Source: Streptomyces canus (GTDB taxonomy: Bacteria > Actinomycetota > Actinomycetes > Streptomycetales > Streptomycetaceae). From it: a stretch of DNA of 64,000 nt. The notes beneath the pieces are model-generated. The model was not told where the DNA came from. It saw only the letters and a list, made by a program, of their open reading frames with translations, and did no database searches. A program made the translations under genes and the position numbers. Location: contig NZ_JAUSWW010000001.1 in assembly GCF_030815415.1 (NCBI RefSeq), positions 620,001-684,000 on the forward strand, read 5' to 3'. Shown piece after piece: positions 1-9,771 of this stretch (position 1 is its first letter; each line of letters begins with the position of its first letter).

Positions 1-2115
1 CGCGATGACGGCGTCGTCCTCCGTCTGCGCCCAGGACCACGGGAGCTGGGGAATGCCGTAGCAGGTGAGGAGTTCGGCGCAGGTGCGCGGGTCGAGCCAG
101 GCACCGTCCGGGTGGGCGGCGAGGTACGTCTCGGCGACCGTGCGGGCCCGGGCCGTGTCGACCTGTGCGAGCTCTGGGATGGTGCCCGCCGTCCGACTCA
201 ACCAGGCCGCGCGATGAGCGGCGTGGGCCAGCGCACGTGCTGCCGCGCCGGGTTCGGCGTACGAGGGGATCGCGCCGCCCTCCGTGGCCGGCAGCAGCCT
301 GACGGGCAGGTCCTGCTCCAGGCGGACGACGGCGACCGGAAGGTCGCGGTGTGCGGGGCCGCGGGTGAGGGCCCGCACGAGGTCGTCGCCGGTCGCGGCC
401 GCGACGGCCGTGGGGACGAGGGCCACCAGGACGGCGTCGATACCCGGGTGCCGCATGATCCGGTCCACGCAGTCCCCGAGCTGCTCCTCCGTGACGGCGG
501 CGGTGACGTCGACGGGGTTGCCGACGGTGGCACCGTCGGGCAGTACGGCAGACAGGCTTTCGACCACCGAGGGTGTCAGCGCCGCAAGCGACAGCCCCGC
601 TTCCGCGCAGGCGTCCGTGGCCAGGACACCCGCGCCGCCCGCATTGGTGACGATCGCGACGCGGGGGCCGGCCGGCAGCGGCTGGGAGTGCAACAGGGCG
701 GCGGTTTCGAGGAGCTCACCCACCGAGCGGGTGGCGGTGATGCCGGCCTGGGTGAACAGCGCCTGCCGGGTCATGGTCGGGTTCGCGGCGGCCGCGGTGT
801 GCGAGGCGGCGGCGCGACGGCCGGCCTCGGTGCGGCCCGCGTCGACCGTCAGCACGGGCATGCGGCGGGTCACGCGCCGGGCGGTACGGGAGAACGCGCG
901 CGGGTTGCCGAAGGACTCCAGGTGCAGCAGGGCGAGTTCGGTGCGACCGTCGCTCTCCCACCACTGGAGCATGTCGTTGCCGCTGACGTCGTACTTGTCG
1001 CCGAGCGAGGCGAAGGACGAGACACCGATGCCGAGCCGGGACAGCCCGTCGAGCAGGGCGATGCCGACGCCGCCGGACTGCACGGCGACGCCCGCCGTGC
1101 CGGGGCGCGGATGGTCCGCCGCGAAGGTGGCGTCGAGGGAGAGCGCCGGGTCGGTGTTGGTGATGCCGAGGCAGTTGGGTCCGACGAGCCGCATGCCGTA
1201 AGTGCGGCAGGCGGCCATGAGGGTTTCCGCCTGCCGGCTGTCGAGGCCGGCCGAGACCACGAGCAGTGCCCGTACTCCGGCCTTCCCGCACTCCTCCGCG
1301 GTGTCGGCGAGGGCTGCCGCGGGCACCGCGAGGACCGCGAGATCCGGGACCTTGGGCAGCGCGCTGACCGACGGACAGGACGGCACGCCGAGGATCGACG
1401 TGGCAAGGGGATTCACCGCGAAGAGCCGCCGGGTGAAGCCGCCCTCGTGCAGATGGTGCAGGAGAGCCCGCCCCACCGATCCGGGCCTGCGACCGGCACC
1501 GACCACCGCGATCGCGTCCGGTCGCAGCAGTGGCTCCAGGCTGGCCACGTCGGCGGCCCGACCGCGTGCCTCGACGGCCGAGAGATAGGCGTCGTCCTCG
1601 TCCAGTTCGATCGCGCAGCGCACCTCCGGACCCTCGAAACGGCGTGCGGTGCGCAGACCCAGGTCGGCGAAGAGCCGAAGCACTTCGTGGTTCTCGGAGA
1701 GCGCGTCGGCCGTGAACGTGGTGATGCCGTCCGCACGCGCGGCGGAGACCAGATGCTCGACCAGGAGCGTGCCGACGCCCCGGTGGTGCCGTCCGTCGGC
1801 CACCGCGATGGAGATCTCGGCCGAGGCCGCATCCTCGCCGGCCTCGTACTCGGCCAGGCCGGTCACCTGCCCCTGCGACTCGGCCATCAGCGCCCGGTAT
1901 CCGGGGCGCGGCGGCGCACACGCCCGGTCGGCGGCCATCGCTGCGGAACGCCGGCTCGCCGCGAAGAACCGCAGCCGCAGATTCTCCGCGGACATCTCCT
2001 CGTAGAGCCCTCGCAGTCGCTCGTGATCACCCGGCCGCACAGCACGTATGCACACGGTGGTGCCGTCCGAGAGCAGGGCATGGACCGTGGGTCGGCTGAG
2101 CGTGTCATACGTCAT
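1..2115 (-). CDS. GNAT / NDP-forming acyl-CoA synthetase fusion (Pat-type protein acetyltransferase), 3' end outside window
   Basis: A two-part protein of which 705 residues are visible; it continues beyond base 1. Residues 19-175 form a GNAT domain with the acetyl-CoA loop RGVGTLL near 112. From about residue 198 an NDP-forming acyl-CoA synthetase region begins with a CoA-binding Rossmann start (AIAVVGAGRRPGSVG), followed by the SGGVGIALLDGL segment. Known homologues in actinobacteria and enterobacteria (Pat/PatA) acetylate lysines of acyl-CoA synthetases and other metabolic enzymes; the synthetase-like part usually senses metabolites. The start ATG at 2115 is chosen because GGAGGAGACC lies just upstream and the GNAT fold begins at once. 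It follows phosphoketolase and stress genes on the same strand, fitting control of acetyl-CoA metabolism. The exact substrate cannot be read from sequence. Confidence 0.9.
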   Translation of the reverse strand, partial: MTYDTLSRPTVHALLSDGTTVCIRAVRPGDHERLRGLYEEMSAENLRLRFFAASRRSAAMAADRACAPPRPGYRALMAESQGQVTGLAEYEAGEDAASAEISIAVADGRHHRGVGTLLVEHLVSAARADGITTFTADALSENHEVLRLFADLGLRTARRFEGPEVRCAIELDEDDAYLSAVEARGRAADVASLEPLLRPDAIAVVGAGRRPGSVGRALLHHLHEGGFTRRLFAVNPLATSILGVPSCPSVSALPKVPDLAVLAVPAAALADTAEECGKAGVRALLVVSAGLDSRQAETLMAACRTYGMRLVGPNCLGITNTDPALSLDATFAADHPRPGTAGVAVQSGGVGIALLDGLSRLGIGVSSFASLGDKYDVSGNDMLQWWESDGRTELALLHLESFGNPRAFSRTARRVTRRMPVLTVDAGRTEAGRRAAASHTAAAANPTMTRQALFTQAGITATRSVGELLETAALLHSQPLPAGPRVAIVTNAGGAGVLATDACAEAGLSLAALTPSVVESLSAVLPDGATVGNPVDVTAAVTEEQLGDCVDRIMRHPGIDAVLVALVPTAVAAATGDDLVRALTRGPAHRDLPVAVVRLEQDLPVRLLPATEGGAIPSYAEPGAAARALAHAAHRAAWLSRTAGTIPELAQVDTARARTVAETYLAAHPDGAWLDPRTCAELLTCYGIPQLPWSWAQTEDDAVIA

Positions 2116-2299
2116 CGTGGGTCTCCTCCAAGCCTTCTGGCACTTCGAGCATCCAGCGGATGGGGCGGTGGCCGCATGGGCTGTCCGGGGGTGCTTTGGG
2201 GGCCGACCGGCCCTGGAGCCCGGTCCCGCACGCGCGGCGGACCCCGGCCTGCACCCGGCGGACATCGAGGGCGCGGGCCTGGGCCCGGGCGGGGGGCGC

Positions 2300-2565
2300 C
2301 GGTTTGGAGGTCGGCGTCGTTTGTCGTCGGCCGCCAGCGCCGTGCGGTCCAGGAGCCGGTTGGTGTAGCCCCACTCGTCGTCGTGCCAGCCGAAGTCCTT
2401 GCCCAGATTGCCGTGCGCCTGTGTCAGGGCCGGGTCGAAGACGCAGGAAGCTGGGTCACCGATGACGTCGCGGGAGCGACGTCATCGGTGACCGCTTCCG
2501 GCACGTTCGAGGGCCGCGCGGAGGTAGGTGCGGCCGAAGCCGTTGATGCCGACGCGTACGGACAT
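2300..2565 (-). pseudogene. gap: Glyceraldehyde-3-phosphate dehydrogenase remnant with large internal deletion
   Basis: The first 22 or so codons from ATG 2565 read as a GAPDH N-terminus (SVRVGINGFGRTYLRAALER), with an AAGGAG ribosome site before it. After a stop at 2482-2484 the other end of the gene follows in another frame: SCVFDPALTQAHGNL and GWHDDEWGYTNRLLDRT, the usual GAPDH C-terminal segment. The catalytic Cys region and most of both domains (about 270 residues) are missing. The join coincides with a perfect 18-bp inverted repeat. It lies 31 nt after the phosphoketolase stop, so it was once in the same transcription unit. Not expected to make an enzyme. Confidence 0.85.
2454..2493. 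repeat. Perfect 18-bp inverted repeat at the gap deletion junction
   Basis: The left arm 2454-2471 (GGTCACCGATGACGTCGC) and right arm 2476-2493 are exact reverse complements around a GGGA loop. The hairpin sits where the N- and C-terminal scraps of gap meet. It could be a terminator without a T-run, as is common in Streptomyces, or a scar of the deletion. Confidence 0.85.
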
Positions 2566-2596
2566 GGCGTTGAACTCCTTCGCGCTGTAGGGGTGT

Positions 2597-4978
2597 TCAG
2601 GCCGTCCAGGTCCAGTCGGTGACCTCGGGCAGGTCGGTGCCGTGCTCGCGGATCCAGGCGTGGTGGCGGGTGCGGGCGTCGGCCATCTCCTGCCGTACGG
2701 CGGCGGCGCGGACAGCGAGTCCGGGGACGCGGTCGATGACGTCCATGACAAGCCGGTAGCGGTCCATGTCGTTACGGACGACCATGTCGAACGGTGTGGT
2801 CGTGGTGCCCATCTCCTTGTAGCCGCGGACGTGGAGGTTGGCGTGGCCGGTGCGACGGTAGGCGAGCCGGTGGATCAGCCAGGGGTAGCCGTGGTACGCC
2901 AAGATCACCGGCTTGTCGGTGGTGAACAGGCCGTCGTACTCGAAGTCGCCCATCCCGTGCGGGTGTTCCTCGCGCGGCAGCAGCCGGGCCAGGTCGACCA
3001 CATTGACGACCCGGACGGCGAGTTCCGGCAGATGGCGCCGCAGCAGATCGGAGGCGGCCAGGATCTCCAGCGTCGGTACGTCTCCCGCGCAGGCCAGCAC
3101 CACGTCGGGCTCACCGCTGTTCTCGCTGCCCGCCCAGTCCCAGATCCCGGCACCGCGGGCACAGTGTGCGCGGGCCTCTTCCATGGACAGCCAGTCGAAA
3201 CAGGGCTGCTTGCCCGCCACGATCACGTTGACGTAGTCGCGGCTGCGCAGGACGTGATCCGCCACGGACAGCAGGGTGTTGGCGTCCGGCGGCAGGTAGA
3301 CCCGTACGACCTCGGGGCTCTTGCTGAGGACGTGGTCGATGAACCCGGGGTCCTGGTGCGAGAAGCCGTTGTGGTCCTGACGCCAGACATGCGACGTCAG
3401 AAGGTAGTTGAGGGAGGCGACCGGAGCCCGCCACGGCAACCCCCTCGATGTCTTGAGCCACTTGATGTGTTGGTTGACCATCGAGTCGACGATGTGCACG
3501 AACGCCTCGTAGCAGGAGAACAGTCCGTGCCGTCCGGTGAGGAGATAGCCCTCCAGCCAGCCCTGGCAGAGGTGTTCGGAGAGGATCTCCATCACCCGGC
3601 CGTGCCGGTCCAGGTGTTCGTCCACCTGGAGAATCTGGGCCTGCCAGGCCTTGCCGCTGGCGTTGAAGACGGCGCCCAGCCGGTTGGACGCGGTCTCGTC
3701 CGGGCCCACCAGGCGGAAGTCGCGCCGTTCCGATGTGTCCCGCATGACCCCTTCGAGGAGGTCACCGAGGACCCGAGTGGGCTCGTGCAGGGTGACGCCC
3801 GGCTTGTCGACGGGGACGGCGAAGCGGTCCAGGGACGGCATGGGCAGGTCGCGCACGAGCAGGCCGCCGTTGGCGTGCGGGGTGGCGCCGAGCCGCCGGG
3901 ACCCCTCGGGGACACAGGCGAGGACGTCGGCGGCGGGCCGCCCGTCGGCGCCGAACAGCTCCTCAGGACGGTACGAGCGCAGCCAGCTCTCCAACTGCCG
4001 CAGGTGCTGGGGGTTTTCGCGTACGCCGGACAGCGGGACCTGGTGGGCACGCCAGGTGCCCTCGACCGGGACGTCGTCGACCTCGGCGGGTCCCGTCCAG
4101 CCCTTCGGGGTGCGCAGCACGATCATGGGCCAGTGCGCGCGCTCGGTCACGCCGTCCTCGCGGGCCGTGCGCTGCATCAGGGCGATGCGGTCCAGTGCCC
4201 GGTCGAAGGCGTCGGCCATGGCGCGGTGTACCTGGTGCGGGTCGTCGCTGGTGACATGGATCGGCTCGTGGCCGTAGCCGCGCAGCAGCTCGTCGAGTTC
4301 CGGCTCCGGGAGCCTGGACAGCACGGTCGGGTTGGCGATCTTGTAGCCGTTGAGGTGCAGGATCGGCAGGACCGCGCCGTCGTGCACCGGGTCGAGGAAC
4401 TTGTTGGAGTGCCAGGACGCGGCCAGTGGCCCGGTCTCCGCCTCACCGTCACCGATCACACAGGCGACCAGCAGGTCCGGGTTGTCGAAGGCGGCGCCGT
4501 AGGCGTGCGCGAGTGAGTAGCCGAGCTCGCCGCCCTCGTGGATCGATCCGGGTGTCTCGGGCGCGACATGGCTGGGGACTCCGCCGGGGAACGAGAACTG
4601 CCGGAAGAGCCGGTCCATGCCCGCCGCGTCCCGCGAGATGTCCGGGTAGGTCTCGCTGTAGCTGCCCTCCAGCCAGGAGTTCGCGAGCACCGCCGGGCCG
4701 CCGTGGCCGGGACCCCATACGCACAGCGCGTCGAGACCGCGGGCCTTGATCACCCGGTTGAGGTGCGTGTACACGAGGTTGAGACCCGGCGAGGTGCCCC
4801 AGTGGCCGAGCAGCCGCGGCTTGATGTGGGCGGCGGCGAGGGGTTCGGTCAGCAGTGGGTTGGCCATCAGATAGATCTGGCCGACGGCCAGGTAGTTGGC
4901 GGCTCGCCAGTGGGCGTCCAGGGTGCGCAGTTCCTCGTCGGTCAGCGCGGTGCTGTTCCGGTGTTCGACCTTGGGCAT
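2597..4978 (-). CDS. xfp: Phosphoketolase (xylulose-5-phosphate/fructose-6-phosphate type)
   Basis: A 793-residue thiamine-diphosphate enzyme, the usual length of the family. It splits xylulose-5-P or fructose-6-P with phosphate into acetyl phosphate and a shorter sugar phosphate. Visible signatures are [17 protein letters not shown] near residue 60, [16 protein letters not shown] near 150 and the diphosphate/Mg motif GDGEAETG near 175 with a following Asn ([12 protein letters not shown]). The start ATG 4978 is chosen for the GGAG nine bases upstream and for the conserved N-terminus; an earlier open stretch to 5338 is not conserved. Acetyl phosphate could feed ATP formation or protein acetylation, matching the neighbouring Pat-type gene. 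It lies between universal stress genes and a gap remnant on one strand, suggesting a low-oxygen carbon bypass. Confidence 0.95.
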   Translation of the reverse strand: MPKVEHRNSTALTDEELRTLDAHWRAANYLAVGQIYLMANPLLTEPLAAAHIKPRLLGHWGTSPGLNLVYTHLNRVIKARGLDALCVWGPGHGGPAVLANSWLEGSYSETYPDISRDAAGMDRLFRQFSFPGGVPSHVAPETPGSIHEGGELGYSLAHAYGAAFDNPDLLVACVIGDGEAETGPLAASWHSNKFLDPVHDGAVLPILHLNGYKIANPTVLSRLPEPELDELLRGYGHEPIHVTSDDPHQVHRAMADAFDRALDRIALMQRTAREDGVTERAHWPMIVLRTPKGWTGPAEVDDVPVEGTWRAHQVPLSGVRENPQHLRQLESWLRSYRPEELFGADGRPAADVLACVPEGSRRLGATPHANGGLLVRDLPMPSLDRFAVPVDKPGVTLHEPTRVLGDLLEGVMRDTSERRDFRLVGPDETASNRLGAVFNASGKAWQAQILQVDEHLDRHGRVMEILSEHLCQGWLEGYLLTGRHGLFSCYEAFVHIVDSMVNQHIKWLKTSRGLPWRAPVASLNYLLTSHVWRQDHNGFSHQDPGFIDHVLSKSPEVVRVYLPPDANTLLSVADHVLRSRDYVNVIVAGKQPCFDWLSMEEARAHCARGAGIWDWAGSENSGEPDVVLACAGDVPTLEILAASDLLRRHLPELAVRVVNVVDLARLLPREEHPHGMGDFEYDGLFTTDKPVILAYHGYPWLIHRLAYRRTGHANLHVRGYKEMGTTTTPFDMVVRNDMDRYRLVMDVIDRVPGLAVRAAAVRQEMADARTRHHAWIREHGTDLPEVTDWTWTA

Positions 4979-5132
4979 GGTGACTCCGTAACTCGTCGAA
5001 GCAAGTCGGGCTTCAGGAAGAGGCGTGAACCGGGGGCGTCCCCTCGTCGTGGTGTTCGAGGGACGCCACGTTGGAACGCGTCTCGGAGCACGTGAACCCG
5101 CGCGTCGCGCACACAGTGGCGCTCTGCGCCGG

Positions 5133-6014
5133 TCATGCCCGTTGGGGTACGACGGCCACCGGGCAGGCGGCGTGGTGCAGGACCGCGTGGGCGACCCGGC
5201 CGAGCTGGAGCCCGAAGTGGCCGTGGCGCCGCTGGGCACCGACGACAAGCAGCCCGGCGTCAGCCGACGCGTCGAGCAGCACCGTACGTGCGGGGCCTTC
5301 GGCGGTACGCCGGTGCAGTTCCACACCCTCCGGGACATCCCGCAGCGCCGCGTCCAGGGTATGAACGGCCCGCTCCTCGTGCAGCCGGGCGGGTTCGCCG
5401 GCCATCAAAGGGTGGTCGGTGGTCTCGTACCCGGGGCACCGCCAGGCGCGTACGGCCTCCAGGGGCACCCGGCGCTGCGCCGCTTCCCGGAAGGCGAAGC
5501 GCACGGCCGCCGAGTTCTCCGGCTCCTCGCCGACCCCCAGCACGACGCGCCCGCGCCTCGCGGAGTCCGCCCGGTTGTCGTGGCTGCCGCGCAGCACGAT
5601 CACTGGGCAGTCGGCGCGGGCGGCGACCGCGAGACTGACCGAGCCGAGCACCAGCTCGGCGATGCCTCCGCGGCCGCGCGAGCCCAGGACCAGCGCCGAA
5701 GCGGTACGGCCCTCACGCAGCAGAGCAGGCACCGGCTCTTCGGGCAGTACCTCGGTGGAGATCTTCACGTCCGCCTCGCGGCGGTGGGCGTGCTTCGCGG
5801 CGGCCTCGACGATGGTGTCGGCCAGCACCTGCTCCGAGGACCTGCCAAGACCCGTGGCGAGCGCGGCACCCTCGTAGCGCTCCCACAGCGAGGCGTACAC
5901 CAGCCGCAGCGGCACCCCGCGCAGGGCGGCCTCGTCGGCCGCCCAGTCCACGGCGCGCAGACTCGGCTCGGAACCGTCGACGCCCACGACCAGGGGGAGT
6001 TCCGTCGTCCTCAC
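5133..6014 (-). CDS. Universal stress protein with two tandem USP domains
   Basis: A 293-residue protein made of two USP folds (about 1-145 and 155-293). The first domain has the nucleotide motif [15 protein letters not shown] (G-2x-G-9x-G-S), as in ATP-binding USPs; the second ([16 protein letters not shown]) is less canonical. The GTG start at 6014 overlaps the stop of the alcohol dehydrogenase by 4 nt, so the two are translationally coupled. Tandem USPs are typical members of actinobacterial DosR/OsdR-type hypoxia regulons; membership here is inferred from context only. Confidence 0.93.
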   Translation of the reverse strand: MRTTELPLVVGVDGSEPSLRAVDWAADEAALRGVPLRLVYASLWERYEGAALATGLGRSSEQVLADTIVEAAAKHAHRREADVKISTEVLPEEPVPALLREGRTASALVLGSRGRGGIAELVLGSVSLAVAARADCPVIVLRGSHDNRADSARRGRVVLGVGEEPENSAAVRFAFREAAQRRVPLEAVRAWRCPGYETTDHPLMAGEPARLHEERAVHTLDAALRDVPEGVELHRRTAEGPARTVLLDASADAGLLVVGAQRRHGHFGLQLGRVAHAVLHHAACPVAVVPQRA

Positions 6015-7033
6015 CTTCCCGCAGCCATGTCGAAGACGATCCGCGCCTTGATCTCGCCGCGCAGCACGTCGTCGATGGACTCATTGACGCCGGCGAGCGG
6101 CCGTGCCTCGTAGATGACCCTGGTGCGGCCTGCCGCGTGGAGCTGGAAGACCTCGGCCAGGTCCTGCCGGGTGCCCACGATGGAACCGATCACCGAAGTG
6201 CCGTTCAGCACCGTGTCGAAGATCGGGACCTGGATCGTGCCGTGCGTCGGCAGCGCCACCATCACGAGCTTCCCGCCGCGCCGCAGCCCGGCGTACGCCG
6301 CCGAGAACGCCGCCTCGTTCACCGCGAGCGCGACGGCGGCATGTGCACCGCCGTACCGTCGCAGCACCTCTCCCGGGTCCTGCTTGCGGGCGTCGATGAC
6401 GAGGTCGGCCCCGAGTTCCGCGGCGAGTTCGAGCTTCTCGTCGGTGACGTCGATCGCGGCGACGGTCGCCCCGGCGATCTTCGCGTACTGCACCGCCAGG
6501 TGGCCCAGTCCTCCGACACCGGAGATGGCCACGAGCTGGGTCGGCTTGACGTCGGCGACCTTGAGGGCCTTGTACGTGGTGACGCCGGCGCAGCTCAGTG
6601 GGGCGGCCTCCAGGGCGCTGATGCCCTGGGGCACCGGCTGGGCGAAGTCGGCCCAGGCCAGCATCTTCTCGGCGTACCCGCCGTCGCACCCGTATCCGGT
6701 GTTGATCTGCTGCTCGCACAGCGTCTCCCAGCCGGACAGGCAGTGCTCGCACCGCCCGCAGGCCTTCCCCAACCACGGCACGGCGACCCGCTGCCCGAGG
6801 GCCAGACGGGTGACGCCGTCACCGAGCTTCTCGACGAGGCCGACGCCCTCGTGGCCAGGGACGAACGGCGGGTTCGGCTTGACGGGCCAGTCCCCGTGGG
6901 CAGCGTGGATGTCGGTGTGGCACAGCCCGGAGGCCTCGACCCGGATACGGACCTGTCCGGGGCCGGGCTCGGGATCGGGGCGCTCCTCGATGACCAGGGG
7001 CTCGCCGAAGGCTCGTACGACTGCTGCCTTCAT
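6011..7033 (-). CDS. Zinc-dependent alcohol dehydrogenase
   Basis: A 340-residue medium-chain dehydrogenase, AdhP-like in length and motifs. The catalytic zinc region (GLCHTDIHAAHGDWP, then PGHEGVGLVEKLGDGV), the structural zinc loop with four cysteines (CGRCEHCLSGWETLC) and the NAD Rossmann motif GVGGLGHLAVQ are all present. The expected reaction is NAD-linked interconversion of primary alcohols and aldehydes. A GAGGAGGAGAG ribosome site precedes ATG 7033, and its stop overlaps the following USP start by 4 nt. In this setting it could re-oxidise NADH under low oxygen. Confidence 0.94.
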   Translation of the reverse strand: MKAAVVRAFGEPLVIEERPDPEPGPGQVRIRVEASGLCHTDIHAAHGDWPVKPNPPFVPGHEGVGLVEKLGDGVTRLALGQRVAVPWLGKACGRCEHCLSGWETLCEQQINTGYGCDGGYAEKMLAWADFAQPVPQGISALEAAPLSCAGVTTYKALKVADVKPTQLVAISGVGGLGHLAVQYAKIAGATVAAIDVTDEKLELAAELGADLVIDARKQDPGEVLRRYGGAHAAVALAVNEAAFSAAYAGLRRGGKLVMVALPTHGTIQVPIFDTVLNGTSVIGSIVGTRQDLAEVFQLHAAGRTRVIYEARPLAGVNESIDDVLRGEIKARIVFDMAAGR

Positions 7034-7057
7034 CGATTCTCTCCTCCTCGGGACAGG

Positions 7058-8002
7058 TCAGCCGTGCGGGACGACGGCGACGGGGGCGGTGGAGTGGTGC
7101 AGTACGGCGTGCGTGATCGGGCCGATGCGCACGCCGAGCGGCCTGCGGCGGATACGGCGGCCCACGACGATCAGGGAGGCCTCACGCGAGGCGTCGACCA
7201 GGTGAATGGCGGCAGTTCCGTAGCGGGACTCCTCGACGACCTCGACGGCGGGGAACTTCTGCCGCCACGGGCGCAGGAGATCGGTCAGGGCGGAGGCCTG
7301 CTGCCCGGACAGCTCGGTATGGAGTTCGAGGTCGGAGGAGAGACCGTAGGCGTAGTAGGGCGGCGGGTTCCAGCCGTGGACGACCCGCAGGGAGGTGACG
7401 CGGCGGACGGCCGCGTCGAAGGCGAACTCGACGAGCGAGGGGTCCGGGTCATCGGTGTCCAGACCCAGGACCACGGGCCGGTAGGGGGCCGCGGCGGACG
7501 GGATGCCCGTCGGGTCCATCAGGTGCTCGTCGGCGGCCTGTTCACCAGCCCGTACGAGGACCACGGGCCGCTCGGCGTGCGCCACGACGGCGAGGCCGAC
7601 CGAGCCCACCAGGAACCCGCCGACCCCGCTCAGCCCGCGCGAGCCCAGGACGAGCAGCGCGGCGTCCTCGGCCACGTGCGCCAGGACCTCGCCGGGCCGG
7701 CCGGGGAGCTGCTCCGCGGTGATCTCGACACCGGGGTGCCGCAGCCTCAGTCCCTCTGCGGACTCACGGCGGATCCTCCCCCAGCCTTCGGCCGGGGGTG
7801 CACCCGTCTCGCTCAGCTCGCTCCCGTGCTGCAGGGGGTCGGCGCCGAGGAGCGGTTCCCGCGCCGTCGGTGCGGGAACCGGCTCCCCGACGTTGACGAG
7901 CTTGAGTGGCAGGCCGCGCAGCTTGGCCTCCCTGGCCGCCCATTCGGCGGCGGCGCGGCTCTCCGGTGAGCCGTCGAGGCCCACAGTAACGGTGCGGCGC
8001 AT
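7058..8002 (-). CDS. Universal stress protein with two tandem USP domains
   Basis: A 314-residue tandem USP. Domain 1 carries GSRGLSGVGGFLVGSVGLAV (G-2x-G-9x-G-S); domain 2 has GRRIRRRPLGVRIGPITHAV, a variant. ATG 8002 is chosen because a GGAGGTGGT ribosome site precedes it and the USP fold begins directly (TVTVGLDGSPES). It ends 24 nt before the alcohol dehydrogenase start, so ADH and the second USP probably share its transcript. A 22-bp perfect hairpin lies about 75 nt upstream of the start. Confidence 0.93.
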   Translation of the reverse strand: MRRTVTVGLDGSPESRAAAEWAAREAKLRGLPLKLVNVGEPVPAPTAREPLLGADPLQHGSELSETGAPPAEGWGRIRRESAEGLRLRHPGVEITAEQLPGRPGEVLAHVAEDAALLVLGSRGLSGVGGFLVGSVGLAVVAHAERPVVLVRAGEQAADEHLMDPTGIPSAAAPYRPVVLGLDTDDPDPSLVEFAFDAAVRRVTSLRVVHGWNPPPYYAYGLSSDLELHTELSGQQASALTDLLRPWRQKFPAVEVVEESRYGTAAIHLVDASREASLIVVGRRIRRRPLGVRIGPITHAVLHHSTAPVAVVPHG

Positions 8003-8076
8003 GGTCACCACCTCCTGTATCGGGATCGCACGATCCCGATTCCAGACTGGTGTCGATCGAGTCCGTGGCGCAGGGG

Positions 8077-8125
8077 CCGCAGGTCCCGGGCAGGGGCCCG
8101 ATCGGCCCCTGCCCGGGACCTGCGG
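8077..8125. repeat. Perfect 22-bp inverted repeat upstream of the USP-ADH-USP operon
   Basis: Arms 8077-8098 and 8104-8125 are exact reverse complements around CGATC. The centre reads GGGGCC-CGATC-GGCCCC, a GC-rich palindrome that could be a binding site, while the whole stem could act as a terminator for the luxR-like remnant upstream. Sequence alone does not decide. Confidence 0.8.
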
Positions 8126-8340
8126 GCGGTCAGCGCAGCCAGCCGATTGGGTGAGGACGAGCGGAAACCTGGCCCAGAACCTGCCGACGCCCCAGGACGG
8201 CGCAGATGAGGTGATAGTCGGCAAACGGGTAGCTTCTTGCCGATCTCGCAGTTGGTAAGCCCATCCCCGATGAGTGCGAGGATGCCCCGCTTGCGGGGTG
8301 ACAGGCCCGCCAGTTCGGGTGCGAGCGCCGGTCCCTCGGC
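8120..8340 (-). pseudogene. LuxR/NarL-type response-regulator HTH remnant
   Basis: One frame reads LAGLSPRKRGILALIGDGLT followed by NCEIGKKL, the beginning of a DevR/NarL-class DNA-binding domain. The recognition helix then appears only in a shifted frame (DYHLICAVLGRRQVLG, compare a usual NHISAVLGRLGV). No receiver domain is found upstream. It is a decayed regulator, perhaps once the local low-oxygen regulator. Confidence 0.6.
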
Positions 8341-8484
8341 GGGTCCGCGCGCAGGGAGCGCATCCGTACCACTCTCACGGGACGACTTCACCGGAATCCT
8401 GACCGCCGTCGAGCGGACGCACGAGAGCAACCCCATGCTGGGGCCGCGCGGAGTGCACCTGGGACTCGTTGTCCCGGGGCTGGC

Positions 8485-8869
8485 TGTTCTGGACCATCCG
8501 CAGGCCGCCGTTCGGCATGATCGCGCGCTTCCGCGAGGCATCGGTCTGCGGGCCGACGATCAACTCCCGCTCGCGGTCGATGTATCCGCGCGCGTGCGAG
8601 GTGATCGTCGATGGGGTCGCGGTGTCGACGTCGAGGATGCCCCTGCACCGCTCTTCCGGGAACAGGGACTGACCTTCTCCTACACGGCCCGGGTGCGGCC
8701 CGTCGGACCCGCTAGGAAAGCAGAATCGCCCTCGTACGGAGTGTAGTTGGCCTGGACGAAGTCTCGTACGTCGACATTCCCCCAGCTCGCTCGGATCGTG
8801 CCACCGTGTCCCGGCGAAGCCACGCCATGCCTCGGGCCCCCGCGTTCCGGCCATCACTGTCGCTGTCAT
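8485..8869 (-). pseudogene. pflB: Pyruvate formate-lyase N-terminal remnant
   Basis: From ATG 8869 the frames give AWRGFAGTRWHDP, then DVRDFVQANYTPYEGDSAFL and AGPTGRTRAV before a stop, then PSTITSHARGYIDRERELIV and GPQTDASRKRAIMPNGGLRM. These follow the order of the first ~100 residues of PflB (E. coli NVRDFIQKNYTPYEGDESFL, STITSHDAGYI, LQTEAPLKRALIPFGG). At least two frameshifts and a nonsense codon are present, and the glycyl-radical and cysteine regions are absent. Confidence 0.8.
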
Positions 8870-8959
8870 CGCCGGGTCGCCCTTGCCTCGCACAGGAATG
8901 TCTCCGCACCGCCCGGCCCTCCCCGCACGCCCCCTCGCGTCACGAGGATCGAAGCGACG

Positions 8960-9165
8960 GGCAGATCCGGCCGGACCAGCGCGCCCGACCTTCCGTGAAC
9001 GATCTCGTGCGCCGCGCCCAGGGCACCGATCGCGGCCGCCCCGCCGGTCCCCTCGACGAATCGTGCGACAGCCTCGGGTCCGGGGCCCCGTCGAACCGTC
9101 GAGGAAGCCGCCCCCGCGCACTTCGGCGGGGGTGGCATCGAGGGCGAGCCGCTGATCCGGCCTGC
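8960..9165 (-). pseudogene. arcC: Probable carbamate kinase C-terminal remnant
   Basis: Two frames join to give TPAEVRGGGFLDGSTGP and then EAVARFVEGTGGAAAIGALG with AHEIVHGRSGALVRP. This follows the C-terminal pattern of carbamate kinases (TPEELR..F.AGSMGPKVEAA..F.E..G..A.I..L). A frameshift lies between. The upstream two thirds of a kinase are not present. Confidence 0.55.
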
Positions 9166-9246
9166 GGCAGGGGGGTGTCCGGACTCTGGGTCGTACACCC
9201 GGGTACCCATATGAGGTTTTCCTCCCTATCTGTTCACGTGGGAGAC

Positions 9247-9771
9247 CTAACGGCACCCGGAAGAGAGCCGACCCTGCGGCGAGTAGCTGGTGTCGCCGTC
9301 GCAGGGGGTGAACAGCACCCACAGCCCCGAACTCAGACGGGCGGCGATGGAGCGCTCGGGGAAGCCGAGTGTTCGGGAGACGGTGGCGCAGGAGTGGTCA
9401 CCGATGAGGTGGAGAGCAAGCTCGATGCGGTCGAGCGGGGAGGATGCGCTGTCGGGACAGCGGTCTCTGGCCGCGGGCAGGTGTGCGGGAGCTGGACGTG
9501 GGGGTGCTGGGTGAGGAGCAGGGACAGCGAAGCCGGGGCCCTCCTCCTTGCCGAAGACCGCGGGAGAGTCGGCGGGGTCGGTGAGTACCTCGGACAGGGC
9601 CGCCTCCACAACGCCCGGGTCGTCCGTCATGAGGGTGGACAGGGCGTGGATGGCCATCAGGTGACGGTCGCACCAGGCAACGACCGAGCGTCGGCGTGCG
9701 AGGAGCCGTTCGACCTGGGGGTTATGGGGTTCCGCATCGACGGTTCGGGTCCCGGTCGGTGCGGTCACCAC
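9247..9771 (-). CDS. Hypothetical protein with a sigma-region-4-like helix-turn-helix
   Basis: A 174-residue protein not assigned to a named family. Its C-terminal third (LDRIELALHLIGDHSCATVS then RTLGFPERSIAARLSSGL) resembles the region-4 HTH of ECF sigma factors; a central Pro/Ala-rich linker (about 85-105) separates it from a helical N-terminal half. No region 2 is visible, so it is unlikely to be a complete sigma factor. Codon third positions are strongly G/C, supporting coding. The GTG start overlaps the end of a small upstream reading frame, suggesting coupling. Confidence 0.6.
   Translation of the reverse strand: MVTAPTGTRTVDAEPHNPQVERLLARRRSVVAWCDRHLMAIHALSTLMTDDPGVVEAALSEVLTDPADSPAVFGKEEGPGFAVPAPHPAPPRPAPAHLPAARDRCPDSASSPLDRIELALHLIGDHSCATVSRTLGFPERSIAARLSSGLWVLFTPCDGDTSYSPQGRLSSGCR

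Noticed and set aside
2454..2493. Long hairpins considered as integron or attC-like sites
   Set aside because: No integrase is nearby and the perfect symmetry lacks the bulged structure of attC sites.
112..2622. An 836-codon open frame on the plus strand
   Set aside because: It is antisense to the GNAT/acyl-CoA synthetase gene, has no family resemblance and has the Arg/Gly-rich composition of a GC-rich shadow frame.
2642..4516. A 624-codon plus-strand open frame
   Set aside because: Antisense to phosphoketolase; Val/Gly/His-rich shadow without recognisable domain.
9247..9771. HTH protein considered as an ECF sigma factor
   Set aside because: Only a region-4-like segment is visible; region 2 is missing, so it is listed as hypothetical.
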